A stretch of 64,000 nt of DNA from Bradyrhizobium sp. CCBAU 051011 (GTDB taxonomy: Bacteria > Pseudomonadota > Alphaproteobacteria > Rhizobiales > Xanthobacteraceae): NCBI RefSeq assembly GCF_009930815.1, contig NZ_CP022222.1, forward strand, positions 248,001-312,000. Reading direction: 5' to 3'. This document shows positions 18,257 through 27,824 of the stretch, in pieces. Position numbers and translations under genes: made by a program. The stretch's first letter is position 1. Each line of letters opens with the position of its first letter. The notes under the pieces are model-generated. The model saw only the letters and a list, made by a program, of their open reading frames with translations, did no database searches and had not been told where the DNA came from.

Positions 18257-19825
18257 TCAGTTCTCCGACTCGACGAAAACCTCGTCGCGCTTCTTGCGGA
18301 GCGCTGGCAGTACCGTAAGGACCAGCAACGTTGCAGCAATTGCCATCAGCACTGCCGACAACGGCCGCGTCAGGAAAACTGACCAATCGCCGCGCGAGAT
18401 CAAAAGCGCCCGCCGCAGGTTCTCTTCCATCAGCGGTCCAAGCACCATGCCGAGCAGCAAAGGCGCCGGCTCGAAATCGTGCTTGATCAGCCAGTAGCCG
18501 ACCAGCCCGAATATGCCTGCAATGATGACATCCGTCGGCGCGTTGTTCACCGAATAGATGCCGATGCAACAGAAGATCACGATGGACGGGAACATCAGGC
18601 GATACGGCACGCGCAGAAGTCTCACCCATATCCCCACCAGCGGCAGGTTGATGATGAGAAGCATCAGGTTGCCGACCCACATCGAGGCGATCATGCCCCA
18701 CACCAGATCGGGTTGCTTCTGCATCACCTGCGGACCCGGCACGATGCCGTGAATCGTCATCGCGCCGACCATCAGCGCCATGACGGCGTTGGGCGGGATG
18801 CCGAGCGTAAGCAACGGGATGAAAGACGTCTGAGCGGCCGCGTTGTTGGCGCTCTCGGGTGCTGCGACGCCCCGGATTTCGCCATGGCCGAACTTCGAGG
18901 GATCTCTCGCGACTTTTTTCTCGAGCGTGTATGCCGCGAACGATGCGATCGTAGCGCCACCGCCTGGCAGGATGCCGAGGATTGATCCCAGCACCGTGCC
19001 GCGCAAGACCGCCGGGGTCGAATCCTTGAGATCCCTCGCCGTCGGCATCAGTCCCGACACCTTCTCCTGGACGAGCTTGCGATCGGTTTCGCCGCCGGCG
19101 TCGAGATTGCGGATGATCTCCGCAAAACCGAAAAGTCCCATCGCCAGCGTGGCAAAGCCAAGACCATCGGCCAGTTCGGGAATGTTGAATGCCATTCGGG
19201 ACGCGCCCGTCTCGATGTCGGACCCGACCATCGACAGCAGCAGGCCCATCACGATCATCGCGATCGCCTTCAGCACCGAGCCTTTCGCGAGCACAACTGC
19301 GAAGATCAGGCCGAGCACCATCAGCGAGAAGTATTCGGCAGGACCGAACGCCAGCGCTACCTTGGTTAGCGGCGCACCCAAAAGGGCAATCAGCACGGTC
19401 GCGACACAGCCGGCGAAGAACGATCCGATCGCGGCGATCGCGAGCGCCGGACCGGCGCGGCCTCTCTTCGCCATCTGGAAGCCGTCGAGGGCGGTCACCA
19501 CAGAACCGGCCTCACCTGGAATATTCACCAGGATCGACGTGGTCGAGCCGCCATATTGCGCGCCGTAGTAGATGCCAGCCAGCATGATCAGCGCGCCTAC
19601 CGGGGGCAGACCAAAGGTGATCGGCAGCAGCATGGCGACGGTGGCGATGGTGCCGATCCCCGGCAGCACGCCGACCAGCGTGCCGACCAGCGCGCCGATC
19701 AGACACAGGAGAATGTTGACCGGAATCGGAATGGATGCGCCGCCAAGAAAAGCGGGGCTCCACTGCACGAACTGGAAAACGACGCCGAAACCGAGTCCAA
19801 GATTTGAGAAGATATCTCCCATCAC
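18257..19825 (-). CDS. tctA: Tripartite tricarboxylate transporter large permease TctA
   Basis: 522 residues with about 11-12 membrane helices. The family signature GTLVGVLPGIGTIATVAMLLP lies near residues 45-65 (written short here as GVLPGIGT), and a second GILPGGGATIASF is in the repeat half. It forms the secondary, ion-driven carboxylate carrier with TctB. The tctB stop is 4 bases upstream, so tctB-tctA-tctC read as one unit. Two adjacent ATG codons exist at the start; either may be used. Confidence 0.95.
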   Translation of the reverse strand: MMGDIFSNLGLGFGVVFQFVQWSPAFLGGASIPIPVNILLCLIGALVGTLVGVLPGIGTIATVAMLLPITFGLPPVGALIMLAGIYYGAQYGGSTTSILVNIPGEAGSVVTALDGFQMAKRGRAGPALAIAAIGSFFAGCVATVLIALLGAPLTKVALAFGPAEYFSLMVLGLIFAVVLAKGSVLKAIAMIVMGLLLSMVGSDIETGASRMAFNIPELADGLGFATLAMGLFGFAEIIRNLDAGGETDRKLVQEKVSGLMPTARDLKDSTPAVLRGTVLGSILGILPGGGATIASFAAYTLEKKVARDPSKFGHGEIRGVAAPESANNAAAQTSFIPLLTLGIPPNAVMALMVGAMTIHGIVPGPQVMQKQPDLVWGMIASMWVGNLMLLIINLPLVGIWVRLLRVPYRLMFPSIVIFCCIGIYSVNNAPTDVIIAGIFGLVGYWLIKHDFEPAPLLLGMVLGPLMEENLRRALLISRGDWSVFLTRPLSAVLMAIAATLLVLTVLPALRKKRDEVFVESEN

Positions 19826-19829
19826 GCCC

Positions 19830-20330
19830 TCACCGGATCATGAAAGTCGGCAGGAGCTGCAAAGGCAGGCCGAGCGCATACGGAAACAACAGGCTGCAAA
19901 ACGCCGTCAGGCAGATGGCCACGATCACGGTTTCCACCCACTTCGTCTCCGGTGTCCCGCATGCCGCGATCAGAAAGCTGGCCATAGCGGCAAAGATCAT
20001 TCCCATGGACCGGATCGTGAAAGCAAACGTCAAAATCGCGACCGTCACGAAAAAAGGTCCGCGCCAATGGTATTTCGCAAGATGCGGACCTTCGGTGACA
20101 ACGCCAACGATAGCGATCAGGGCGCCCAGTCCCAGCAGCAAGAACGCGAACATCCGCGGCGCGGTACCGGCGCCAAACGAAAAGCCGCGCATGCCCTGCA
20201 GATCGCTCGATGCCCAGAGGGCAAACGCAGCAATCGCCATCAGGGCAATTCCGCCGACGAATTCCTGCGGATTCCGAACCCATTTCGGCATGATGGATTT
20301 AACCGGCGCTTGGCCCGGCGTAGCGTTCAT
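19830..20330 (-). CDS. tctB: Tripartite tricarboxylate transporter small membrane subunit TctB
   Basis: 166 residues with four hydrophobic segments and the TctB-typical FSFGAGTAPRMFAFLLLGLGAL. It is the small, poorly conserved partner of TctA. Being the first gene of the set, it should be read from a promoter in the 20331-20560 region. No regulator gene is adjacent, unlike the classic tctDE arrangement. Confidence 0.9.
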   Translation of the reverse strand: MNATPGQAPVKSIMPKWVRNPQEFVGGIALMAIAAFALWASSDLQGMRGFSFGAGTAPRMFAFLLLGLGALIAIVGVVTEGPHLAKYHWRGPFFVTVAILTFAFTIRSMGMIFAAMASFLIAACGTPETKWVETVIVAICLTAFCSLLFPYALGLPLQLLPTFMIR

Positions 20331-20747
20331 CGATACTCCTCCCCCAAAGGCGGATACGCCCGCTTGTTTGGATAACTTGAAAGCTTGTCCCGGAAACTTG
20401 CTAGCGACTTTCGTCGGATAACGCCAGCAAAACCAAAACCGCTTTTGGGCCGAACGGCAAACGGCGCCCTAAGACCGTAATCAAGCCCGCCGGTCGCAAC
20501 CATTGCGATTGCATCGCCGCAACACCCCCGGGCGGACAGGCCAATCAGCGTCCACGTCCCGCGCGCTGGGCGCCCTAACTGGATGCGCGCCCGGAAGCCA
20601 CACGGCACCCGCTGCGTTTGGCGGATGCTCGAATCCGTGGCGAAACCGCAACTGGGCGACATCAAACCGAAAGTTCAGGCTGCGTTCCCGTCCCGTTCAG
20701 CGCCTTCGGCCCTGTTTTTCTCCAGCCTTCCACCCTATATTAGGCCT
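20331..20747. other. Gene-free stretch between tctB and ssrA
   Basis: Frames here are short and inconsistent on both strands. The region should hold the minus-strand tctB promoter and, near its right end, the plus-strand ssrA promoter: CTATAT/TATATT at about 20735-20741 resembles a -10 box just before the tmRNA. Nothing else is recognised. Confidence 0.5.
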
Positions 20748-21063
20748 GCCGGTTCGCCGGCTATGGAAATAAATGACCGTCGCAATAAACCATTCGGACC
20801 CGGGGGCAGTACCCGGCGCCTCCACCCAAGCCCACCCGAGAGCAGCGGGTTTCGGCGGGGGCGAAACAGGATCGACGAGGGCGTAAAGGGCGCGTTTTTT
20901 CTCGGTATGGTTCCGCCGATATCGGGCCATGCAATAGTTGCAAACGACAACTATGCTCCGGTTGCTCAGGCTGCGTAACGCAGTTTGAAAGACCAATCTG
21001 AAGTCCTAGCGGGTTAAGCTCCGCTAGGCGGGGTCCGGAGGCACCTGGCAACAGAAGCCTCCA
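20748..21063 (+). ncRNA. ssrA: tmRNA, circularly permuted two-piece type
   Basis: Rescues stalled ribosomes. The gene starts with a UUCG-capped stem (GCCGG/CCGGC, 20748-20761). Next is the acceptor piece with the stem CCGGG-GGCAGTA-CCCGG, ending in CGCCTCC-ACC (20817-20826). A 30-base spacer would be removed. The coding piece begins GGGGGCGAAACAGGATCGAC at 20857, and its first seven bases pair with CGCCTCC, including the G-U pair used by alanyl-tRNA synthetase. The tag frame 20940-20978 reads ANDNYAPVAQAA-stop. The piece ends with CCTAGCGG/CCGCTAGG and GGAGGC/GCCTCC stems. The exact ends are estimates. Confidence 0.95.
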
Positions 21064-21205
21064 CTTAATTCTTTTCATTTCCGGCCGACGGAGCCGTTGC
21101 TGCAAATTCGATCCGTCGCGCCTGCTGACCTCTGGCTCCCGCCGGGGTAGCATGGGCAAAGGGGCGAGTCGGGGGACCGGCGGCCACAGACGTAACAGGA
21201 CGACC

Positions 21206-21727
21206 ATGGCAACCGACCATATCCGTTATGACGTGCTGGCGCGCGACGCGCTGCGCGGGGTGCTGCGCCGCGTGCTGGCGGACGCCGCCGAACACGGCCT
21301 GCCCGGCGAGCATCATTTCTTCATCACCTTCCTGTCCACCGCCGACGGCGTGAAGCTGTCGCCGCGGCTGTTGGCGCAATATCCGGAAGAGATGACGATC
21401 ATCCTGCAGCATCAGTTCTGGGATCTGGTGGTGACGGAGGATCGCTTCGAGGTCGGCCTGTCGTTCGGCGGCATCCCCGAGCGGCTGGTGGTGCCGTTCG
21501 CGGCGATCAAGAGCTTCCTCGACCCGTCGGTGCAGTTCGGCCTGCAATTCGAGCCGTCGGAAACCATGGCCGAGGCGCCGGCGGCAAAGCTGCCAGCGGT
21601 TCCAGCCGCGTCCGCCCTGCCCGTCGCCGCGCCGGAGCCCGAGCCCGCCGCGGAAAGCAAGGACGAGCCGGCCAAGACGAACGAAGGCGCGGAAGTGGTT
21701 CGGCTGGATCGTTTCCGCAAGAAATAA
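21206..21727 (+). CDS. sspB: SspB-family ClpXP adaptor (alphaproteobacterial type)
   Basis: 173 residues from ATG 21206 (AGGA five bases upstream; a longer frame begins at 21152). The N-terminal 110 residues form the SspB fold (IRYDVLARDALRGVLRRVL, HHFFITFLSTADGVKLSPRL). A low-complexity Ala/Pro/Glu linker follows, and the conserved tail EVVRLDRFRKK is the ClpX-binding XB motif. SspB tethers ssrA-tagged proteins to ClpXP. It lies only about 140 bases after ssrA, so tag and tag-reader are neighbours. Confidence 0.93.
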   Translation: MATDHIRYDVLARDALRGVLRRVLADAAEHGLPGEHHFFITFLSTADGVKLSPRLLAQYPEEMTIILQHQFWDLVVTEDRFEVGLSFGGIPERLVVPFAAIKSFLDPSVQFGLQFEPSETMAEAPAAKLPAVPAASALPVAAPEPEPAAESKDEPAKTNEGAEVVRLDRFRKK

Positions 21728-21799
21728 TCTAAGCGCGGGAAACCCCGCCACGCTGTAATGTACGCGTTCCGCCCTTTCACGGCGCAACGGACATTACGC

Positions 21800-23215
21800 A
21801 TGGCTCGATCAGAAACATCCGGAAACAAATCCACCCGCAGCGAGACCGACAGCTTCGGTCCGATCGACGTTGACGCCGACCGCTACTGGGGCGCGCAGAC
21901 GGAACGCTCGCGGCAGAATTTCAAAATCGGCCACGACCGCATGCCGCTGGCGATCGTCCATGCGCTCGGCCTCGTCAAGCTCGCCGCCGCCCAGACCAAC
22001 CTGGAACTCGGACTGATTGACGAACGCAAAGCCAACGCCATCATCCGCGCCGCGCGCGAGGTGATCGAAGGCAAACTCGACGATCACTTTCCGCTGGTGG
22101 TCTGGCAGACCGGCTCCGGCACCCAGACCAACATGAACCTCAACGAGGTGATCGCCAACCGCGCCAACGAGATGCTGGGCGGCGAACTCGGCGCCAAGGA
22201 GCCGGTTCATCCCAACGACCACGTCAACATGAGCCAGTCGTCGAACGATTCATTTCCGACGGCGATGCATATCGCCGCCGCCGAACGCATCATCGCCGAC
22301 CTGATCCCGGCGCTCGACGAACTGCATGGCGCATTGCGAAGCAAGGAAAAGGCGTTCGCCAAGATCGTCAAGATCGGGCGGACCCATACCCAGGACGCAA
22401 CGCCGCTGACGCTGGGGCAGGAATTCTCAGGCTACGCCGCGCAGGTCGAGAGCGGGATCGCGCGGCTGCGAACGGCGGTGAAGGAACTGTTCCCGCTGGC
22501 GCAAGGCGGCACTGCGGTTGGAACCGGCCTCAATTCGAAGCCGAAATTTGCCAAACTGTTCGCCAAGCACGTTGCCGAAATTACCAAGCTTCCCTTCACC
22601 AGCGCAGCCAACAAGTTCGAGGCGCTGGCTTCCAACGATGCGTATGTCAGCGTGCATGGCGCGATCAATTCGGTCGCGACCGGTCTGTTCAAGATCGCCA
22701 ACGACATTCGCCTCTTGGGCTCAGGCCCGCGCTCCGGTCTTGGTGAATTGGTCTTACCAGAAAACGAACCGGGCTCGTCGATCATGCCCGGCAAGGTCAA
22801 CCCGACGCAGTGCGAAGCGATGACCATGGTGTGCTGCCAGGTGTTCGGCAATCAGACTGCCGTCACCGTCGCCGGCAGCCAGGGGCATTTCGAATTGAAC
22901 GTCTACAAGCCGGTTTTGGCATATTGTATGATGAATTCCATTCAACTGCTGTCAGATGCGGCACGCTCGTTCACCGAGCACTGCGTGGTCGGCATCCGCG
23001 CCGACGAAAAGCGAATCCGCGAGTTGATGGAGCGATCGCTGATGCTGGTCACTGCACTGGCGCCGAAGATCGGATACGACAACGCCGCGAAGGTCGCCAA
23101 GTCAGCGCACGCACGCGGAACGACGTTGAAGGAAGAGGCTGTGCGCCTCGGCTTTGTGGACGCCGCCGAATTCGAACGCCTGGTGCAGCCGGACAAAATG
23201 ACACACCCGGGCTGA
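21800..23215 (+). CDS. fumC: Class II fumarate hydratase
   Basis: Interconverts fumarate and malate in the TCA cycle. It has 471 residues from ATG 21800, and an in-frame upstream ATG at 21758 is less likely. Hallmarks are [25 protein letters not shown] with the catalytic histidine, and the superfamily signature [13 protein letters not shown]. It is iron-free and heat-stable, unlike the class I enzymes. It follows sspB by 72 bases on the same strand; co-transcription is possible. Confidence 0.96.
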   Translation: MARSETSGNKSTRSETDSFGPIDVDADRYWGAQTERSRQNFKIGHDRMPLAIVHALGLVKLAAAQTNLELGLIDERKANAIIRAAREVIEGKLDDHFPLVVWQTGSGTQTNMNLNEVIANRANEMLGGELGAKEPVHPNDHVNMSQSSNDSFPTAMHIAAAERIIADLIPALDELHGALRSKEKAFAKIVKIGRTHTQDATPLTLGQEFSGYAAQVESGIARLRTAVKELFPLAQGGTAVGTGLNSKPKFAKLFAKHVAEITKLPFTSAANKFEALASNDAYVSVHGAINSVATGLFKIANDIRLLGSGPRSGLGELVLPENEPGSSIMPGKVNPTQCEAMTMVCCQVFGNQTAVTVAGSQGHFELNVYKPVLAYCMMNSIQLLSDAARSFTEHCVVGIRADEKRIRELMERSLMLVTALAPKIGYDNAAKVAKSAHARGTTLKEEAVRLGFVDAAEFERLVQPDKMTHPG

Positions 23216-23485
23216 TGGCCGCATTCCCCCCGGGAAACTACGGATGAGGGATAGAAATTATGGATGATATCTGAAGAATGAGGTTGATCATCTATCGCGA
23301 TTGCGTTGATGCGTGGTAGGAGCAGGGATTATTCGGTTTTCGCAGAGCGAAATTTATTTTTTGATGTTATCAATAAGCGCTACACGGGGATTCCGGATGA
23401 CCGGTCAATTTGCATGCGTGCTACGTGACTTTTTTCTGCCCCATGAATCATCATGCCTTCGAGTCGCCGGATGATGGAGACGAAC

Positions 23486-23674
23486 ATGGGCGACGTGATC
23501 AACCTGAAGCGATTCAAGAAGCGTAACGAACGGGAACAATCGGCAAATCAGGCCGATGCCAACCGCGCGCGGTTCGGCCGGACCAAAGCCGAACGCACGC
23601 TCGACGAACGTCGCAAGGATCGCGCTGCAGATCTTCTGGACCAGCACAAGCTCGATGACGGAGAGGCGTCATGA
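23486..23674 (+). CDS. DUF4169-family small protein
   Basis: 62 residues from ATG 23486, which has GGAG six bases upstream (a frame from 23453 lacks one). The sequence MGDVINLKRFKK and ANRARFGRTKAER are the features of this short, highly charged alphaproteobacterial family. It is probably helical and cytoplasmic. Function unknown. Its stop overlaps the next gene's start by four bases, as usual for its pairing with a ribbon-helix-helix protein. Confidence 0.85.
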   Translation: MGDVINLKRFKKRNEREQSANQADANRARFGRTKAERTLDERRKDRAADLLDQHKLDDGEAS

Positions 23675-23928
23675 AGTCACCCGTCGTCAAGCGCTCGATC
23701 GTCGTCGCCGGCCACAAGACCAGCGTCAGCCTCGAAGAGGCTTTCTGGAACGGCATGAAGGAAATCTCGGGCCTGCGGAACATGACGCTGTCCGAGTTGG
23801 TCGGCGAGATCGACGGCAATCGCCAGCAGGGCAATCTGTCCTCGGCGATCCGCCTCTTCGTGCTCGACTACTTCCGCACCCGCGCCATGCCGGCCGCCGC
23901 GCCGGACGCGCCGCGGCCGCAGGCTTAG
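23671..23928 (+). CDS. Ribbon-helix-helix domain protein
   Basis: 85 residues. VVKRSIVVAGHKTSVSLEEAFWNGMKEI is the beta strand and first helix of an RHH_4-type DNA-binding fold, and NRQQGNLSSAIRLFVLDYFR is the second half. Ala/Pro-rich C-terminus. It is translationally coupled (ATGA) to the DUF4169 gene. It is likely a small dimeric regulator or nucleoid-type protein; targets are unknown and no toxin partner is seen. Confidence 0.85.
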   Translation: MKSPVVKRSIVVAGHKTSVSLEEAFWNGMKEISGLRNMTLSELVGEIDGNRQQGNLSSAIRLFVLDYFRTRAMPAAAPDAPRPQA

Positions 23929-23977
23929 GCCTCGATCGGCGAGCGCGTTACGCCGCGCGCCCGCCCTCTCTGTCCGC

Positions 23978-24556
23978 TCAATAAACGAGTCCGGTGCCGG
24001 GCGGCTTTTCCAGCGCCGCGGCCAGCGACCGATACTCCTCGCAGCCGGTGCCGCAGATCGCCGCGATCCGGGTCAGATGATACGACGCCTGGTCGCGATT
24101 GCCCTGCTCGATCTGCCACAGGCCGTAATATTGCCAGGTCAGCACGTGCTTTGGATCCGCCTTCAACGCGCGCTCGTACCAGGTCTGCGACAGTTTGTAG
24201 TCGCCGAGCTTGCGATAGGAATAGCCGATCAGGTTGGCAACATCAGCATTGTCGTCGCGGCCGAGCGCCTTCAGCTGCGCGATGGCGTCAGCGTAGTCCT
24301 GTCGCTCGTAAATCGTTGCGTGCGCGGCGCGATATCCCTGCCTGAACGCGGCATCGTCGGCGCTCGACTGCTTGGTGGCCTTCTTCTTGGCTTTCGAGCT
24401 CGACTTGGGCCCGGACCGGTTGTCCGGCGGCGGCGGGGTGGCCGAAGGCGGGTCACCGCCGCCTCCCGCGGCAAAGGCCGGAATGGATGGCGGCGAAGCG
24501 ATCAGAACCATTGAAAACATGGCCAGCGTTGCAAGCTTGATGGCCGACTTCATCAT
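23978..24556 (-). CDS. Exported tetratricopeptide-repeat protein
   Basis: 192 residues. The signal peptide (MMKSAIKLATLAMFSMVLIA..., cleavage near AFA-AGG) is followed by a Gly/Pro/Lys linker (about 30-65) and two to three TPR units (about 85-165, for example YADAIAQLKALGR and YKLSQTWYERALKADPKH). GGAGG lies five bases before ATG 24556. It is probably a periplasmic scaffold. The convergent RHH gene ends 49 bases away, and no partner is evident. Confidence 0.82.
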   Translation of the reverse strand: MMKSAIKLATLAMFSMVLIASPPSIPAFAAGGGGDPPSATPPPPDNRSGPKSSSKAKKKATKQSSADDAAFRQGYRAAHATIYERQDYADAIAQLKALGRDDNADVANLIGYSYRKLGDYKLSQTWYERALKADPKHVLTWQYYGLWQIEQGNRDQASYHLTRIAAICGTGCEEYRSLAAALEKPPGTGLVY

Positions 24557-24839
24557 GCGAACCTCCGGTTTTCCTTACGTGAGTGAATCCATGGTCCAGC
24601 CGCAGGTACAGACCCCGCCGCAAGCGAAGTATTCCGCCGGTTCGCCTGGAAAGCGTTGCGCCAGCGGCAAGCTGGACGAATGATGACAATGCGTATCTAA
24701 TTGATGGACGTCACGGTTCCCCTGCAAAGCAGTGGGCGGAACCGCTAATACAGACACCCATCGAGAGCCCTGGAGAGAGAAATGGACATCGCAAAGCTGA
24801 CCACGCCTCGCGACCTCAGTCCATTTTCGGAAGCTCTCC

Positions 24840-26417
24840 ATGCCTGCCTTTCTCGTTCTGGATTCCATCTCCCTTGCCACCCCTGACGGACGCCCGCTGT
24901 TCGATGGACTGACGCTCGCAATTGGCGACGAGCGCACCGGCCTTGTCGGCCGCAATGGTAGCGGCAAATCCACCTTGCTGCGCCTGATCGCGGGCGAGAT
25001 CGAACCCGCCGGCGGATCGCTGCAGCGCATCGGCTCGATCGGCATGCTGGCGCAGCTGACCGATGAACGGCTGACGGTCGACGAGGCGCTCGGTGTCACC
25101 GGCGGTCTTGCCCGGTTGCAGCGGCTCGAACGCGGCGAAGGATCGCTTGCTGATGCGGCGGAAGCAGATTGGACGCTGGAAACGAGGATAGAGGCGGCGC
25201 TGACTGGGGCCGGAGTGTCGTCATTGCCGCTGGATCGCCCGATCGTCTCCTTGAGCGGCGGCGAGCGGACCCGGGTCGCGCTGGCACGCCTTTTGATCGA
25301 GGCGCCGGACCTGCTGCTGCTGGATGAGCCCACCAACAATCTCGATGCCGATGGACGGCACGCCGTGGCGCAATTGCTCGAACGCTGGCAGGGCGGCGTC
25401 CTCGTTGCCAGCCACGACCGCGCACTGCTCGAACGCGTCGACCGCATCGTCGAACTGACGCCGGTCGGCATCACGATATTCGGCGGCGCGTGGCCGGCCT
25501 TTGCCGAAGCGCGTGAGGCGGCGCGGGCCCGCGCCGCCGATGACCTCGAGCGCGCTTCGGACGCGCTGCGCAATACCGAACGCGCGGTGCAGAAGGCTCG
25601 GGAAAAGAAAGCACGCCGCGACAAGGCCGGCCGCGCCTGGCGCGCCAAGGGCATCGAGGACAAGATGTTCATGGATCGCGAAAAGGAGCGCGCCGAGAAC
25701 AGCGCCGCGCGCGCAAGCCACCTCGCCGGCCGCCTGCTCGGCGAGCGCACCGAGGCGCTGGAAATGGCCAAGGCGCAAGTCGAGATCCTGACGCCGCTAT
25801 CGATCGATCTGCCGCGCACCGATCTGCCCGGCGGCCGCGAGCTCATTATCTTCAAGGACGTCGTGATGACCTTCGGCGAGCGCCGTCTGTTCGGACCGCT
25901 GTCGTTCGACATTCGCGGACCCGAGCGGATTGCCATCCGTGGCGCCAACGGTTCTGGCAAGACCACCTTGTTCCGCCTGCTCACCGGTGAGCTGAAGCCT
26001 GCGAGCGGCGACATCGGCCGCTTCACCGACCGCATTGCCGTGCTCGATCAGCATATCGGCCTGCTCGATCCCGCGCTAAGCATTCTCGACAATCTGCGCC
26101 GCCTCAATCCGGAGCTCTCGGCCAACGCGGCGCACGCGGCGCTAGCGCGGTTTGCATTCCGCAACAAGGCGGCGCTGCAGATCGCATCAACGCTCAGCGG
26201 CGGCGAGCGGCTGCGCGCGGGGCTTGCCTGCGTGTTCGCGCGACCGCAGCCGCCCTTGCTGTTGCTGCTGGACGAGCCGACCAACCATCTCGACCTCGCC
26301 TCGATCGAGGAACTGGAAGGTGCGCTGAAAGATTTCGACGGCGCGCTGATCGCGGTCAGCCACGATGAGGCGTTTCTGCGGGCGATCGGGATCGAAAGGG
26401 AGATCGTACTGAGTTAG
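24840..26417 (+). CDS. ABC-F family ATPase
   Basis: 525 residues with two ABC domains and no membrane segments, so a soluble ribosome-associated ABC-F protein rather than a transporter. The first domain has GRNGSGKST (37-45), [15 protein letters not shown] and [11 protein letters not shown]. The second has [24 protein letters not shown] and [11 protein letters not shown]. An Ala/Arg/Glu-rich linker of about 90 residues joins them. Members act on translation or, in some cases, antibiotic protection; the subtype (Uup/YheS-like) is not fixed. The divergent TPR gene shares the 283-base intergenic region, in which I see no other feature. Confidence 0.92.
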   Translation: MPAFLVLDSISLATPDGRPLFDGLTLAIGDERTGLVGRNGSGKSTLLRLIAGEIEPAGGSLQRIGSIGMLAQLTDERLTVDEALGVTGGLARLQRLERGEGSLADAAEADWTLETRIEAALTGAGVSSLPLDRPIVSLSGGERTRVALARLLIEAPDLLLLDEPTNNLDADGRHAVAQLLERWQGGVLVASHDRALLERVDRIVELTPVGITIFGGAWPAFAEAREAARARAADDLERASDALRNTERAVQKAREKKARRDKAGRAWRAKGIEDKMFMDREKERAENSAARASHLAGRLLGERTEALEMAKAQVEILTPLSIDLPRTDLPGGRELIIFKDVVMTFGERRLFGPLSFDIRGPERIAIRGANGSGKTTLFRLLTGELKPASGDIGRFTDRIAVLDQHIGLLDPALSILDNLRRLNPELSANAAHAALARFAFRNKAALQIASTLSGGERLRAGLACVFARPQPPLLLLLDEPTNHLDLASIEELEGALKDFDGALIAVSHDEAFLRAIGIEREIVLS

Positions 26418-26511
26418 ACCGCGCAATGACAGGGTGGCGTGACGCGATTGCCGAACGGCAGCGAATGACGCGAGGAGCCCGACGCGGACATGACGGTCAA
26501 TCGCAGTCGTC

Positions 26512-26991
26512 TTGGAACCAAACTCCGCGCGGCCGCGCGCCATTTGCGCCCGGAGCGGTGCCCTGTCTTTCGAAGTATTAATTTCGCCGCCAGCATCTCG
26601 TAATGGCGGAGCTGGCAACCATACCGTCGACCATCAAAGCGCGAGGTTTTTTGTGGGCGGTGCGTTGGAATACAATCTTACAACGCTGAGAATTTCCCGA
26701 GCATATGTCAGCCTACTGTCCCGCCCTGAGGGTGGTGACGCGACGGCGATTTCTCTGGCGTGGATCGGAGACTTTGAGATTCGTATGCACGCAGCCGTGC
26801 CTACGAGTGCCGCGGAGCAGCCGCTTTTCATCATCGATATCTTTGACCATGACGCGCAACTCTTTATCGACAGCCGCGCTTGTCACACCGTTGCGGAAGG
26901 CGCCATCGCGTTCGACGAATTCCTGCATATGGCGGAGCCCGTAGTAGGCAGGCCGCACAACAAACCCCCTGTGCATGGGCCGCCCGACTGA
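26512..26991 (+). CDS. Hypothetical protein in the ABC-F/usp interval
   Basis: A frame of up to 159 residues. The C-terminal two thirds look protein-like (WIGDFEIRMHAAVP, LFIIDIFDHDAQLFID, GAIAFDEFLHM), with acidic and hydrophobic alternation, whereas the first 45 residues do not, so the true start is probably a downstream GTG or TTG near 26655. No family is recognised. A competing minus-strand frame (26713-26976) has poorer composition. The rest of 26418-27087 holds only the degenerate FNR-like site near 26988. Confidence 0.4.
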   Translation: MEPNSARPRAICARSGALSFEVLISPPASRNGGAGNHTVDHQSARFFVGGALEYNLTTLRISRAYVSLLSRPEGGDATAISLAWIGDFEIRMHAAVPTSAAEQPLFIIDIFDHDAQLFIDSRACHTVAEGAIAFDEFLHMAEPVVGRPHNKPPVHGPPD

Positions 26992-27001
26992 TCTATCTCA
27001 G
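26988..27001. promoter_or_regulatory. Degenerate FixK/FNR-like palindrome
   Basis: CTGATCTATCTCAG shares its core with the site upstream of the plus-strand usp gene. The following 40 bases also resemble that promoter (AGCCCAGCTTGCATTCGGAAG against GGCCCAGCTTACATTCGGAAG). No gene follows it in the plus direction, so it looks like a leftover duplicate of a usp promoter. Confidence 0.45.
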
Positions 27002-27087
27002 GACTACAACCGAAAAGGCGAGCCCAGCTTGCATTCGGAAGCTAAGGGACCGGTTTCACCAAAGCCCCCCACGATGATTTATGCGCG

Positions 27088-27531
27088 TTAGTGCACGACC
27101 AACACAGGAACGCTTCCGTCCACCAGGACCTCCGATGTTTGACTCCCCAAAATCAGCTTCCTGAGGCCGCGACGCCCATGAGAGGCCATGACGATCAAGT
27201 CGCAGCCTCTGGACTTTGCTGTTCCGATAATCGCAGTGGCTGGATGCGCATTCGGAACATGCACGAGTTCTGCGGATATCCCGATCTGCTCGGCCATAGC
27301 TCGAGCTTCATCGAGGGCCTCGCGCGCGCGTTGCTTGCCGGCTTCGTCAAGGCTATCCATCATTTCCTGCGTGGGAAAGGCGTGTCCGCTCCCATAGTCG
27401 AGCAGCAGCGGTTCGGTGACGGTGATAACTGTCACCTTGGCGTTCAAGGCCTTTGCCAAAGCAAAGCCATGCTTAACGCCTTTTCTCGCGACATCCGATC
27501 CATCCGTGCTCACGAGAATATTGGCGTACAT
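27088..27531 (-). CDS. Universal stress protein
   Basis: 147 residues from ATG 27531 (GGGAG seven bases upstream); the frame extends to 27699 but the added residues are not family-like. Single UspA domain: MYANILVSTDGSD at the start, and the ATP-loop G-2x-G-9x-G pattern in SHGRRGLRKLILGSQTSEV. It sits back to back with a second usp gene on the opposite strand. Such proteins bind ATP and support survival under energy or oxygen limitation. The promoter was not identified. Confidence 0.93.
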   Translation of the reverse strand: MYANILVSTDGSDVARKGVKHGFALAKALNAKVTVITVTEPLLLDYGSGHAFPTQEMMDSLDEAGKQRAREALDEARAMAEQIGISAELVHVPNAHPATAIIGTAKSRGCDLIVMASHGRRGLRKLILGSQTSEVLVDGSVPVLVVH

Positions 27532-27740
27532 TCGTTGGCTCCCGTGCTCGTTGAACATTTCCTTAAAAAGTGAGCCTTTTTCCTTCAAAAAGTGAACCTT
27601 GGCCGTAGGACATCGTAGCAGAAAGTACCAATCCGGCGCGCGGAATCGATAGATCAGCAAGGCCGCCGCGAGCGGTTCCCGACCGCCGAAGAACTGCAAC
27701 GACAGGGCAGCGCGAGGGGCGGTGCGCGATGGACCGATGA

Positions 27741-27754
27741 TTGATCTATCTCAA
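27741..27754 (+). promoter_or_regulatory. FixK/FNR-type box upstream of usp
   Basis: TTGATCTATCTCAA fits the TTGA-N6-TCAA pattern of FixK2/FNR-family sites. Its centre is 77 bases before the usp ATG. A -10-like TACATT at 27778-27783 lies about 31 bases beyond the centre, the spacing of a class II activated promoter. Microaerobic induction through FixK2 is inferred. Confidence 0.65.
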
Positions 27755-27824
27755 GATTCCGAAACGCGGGCCCAGCTTACATTCGGAAGGCAGCGGTACG
27801 TCCCGGACAATCGAGAGGTGATGC

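Noticed and set aside
20583..20978. 131-aa plus-strand frame ending ANDNYAPVAQAA
   Set aside because: It is the tmRNA tag frame extended backwards through the ssrA gene, not a protein gene.
24575..26035. 486-aa minus-strand frame over the ABC-F gene
   Set aside because: Ser/Arg-rich antisense of a clear ABC-F gene.
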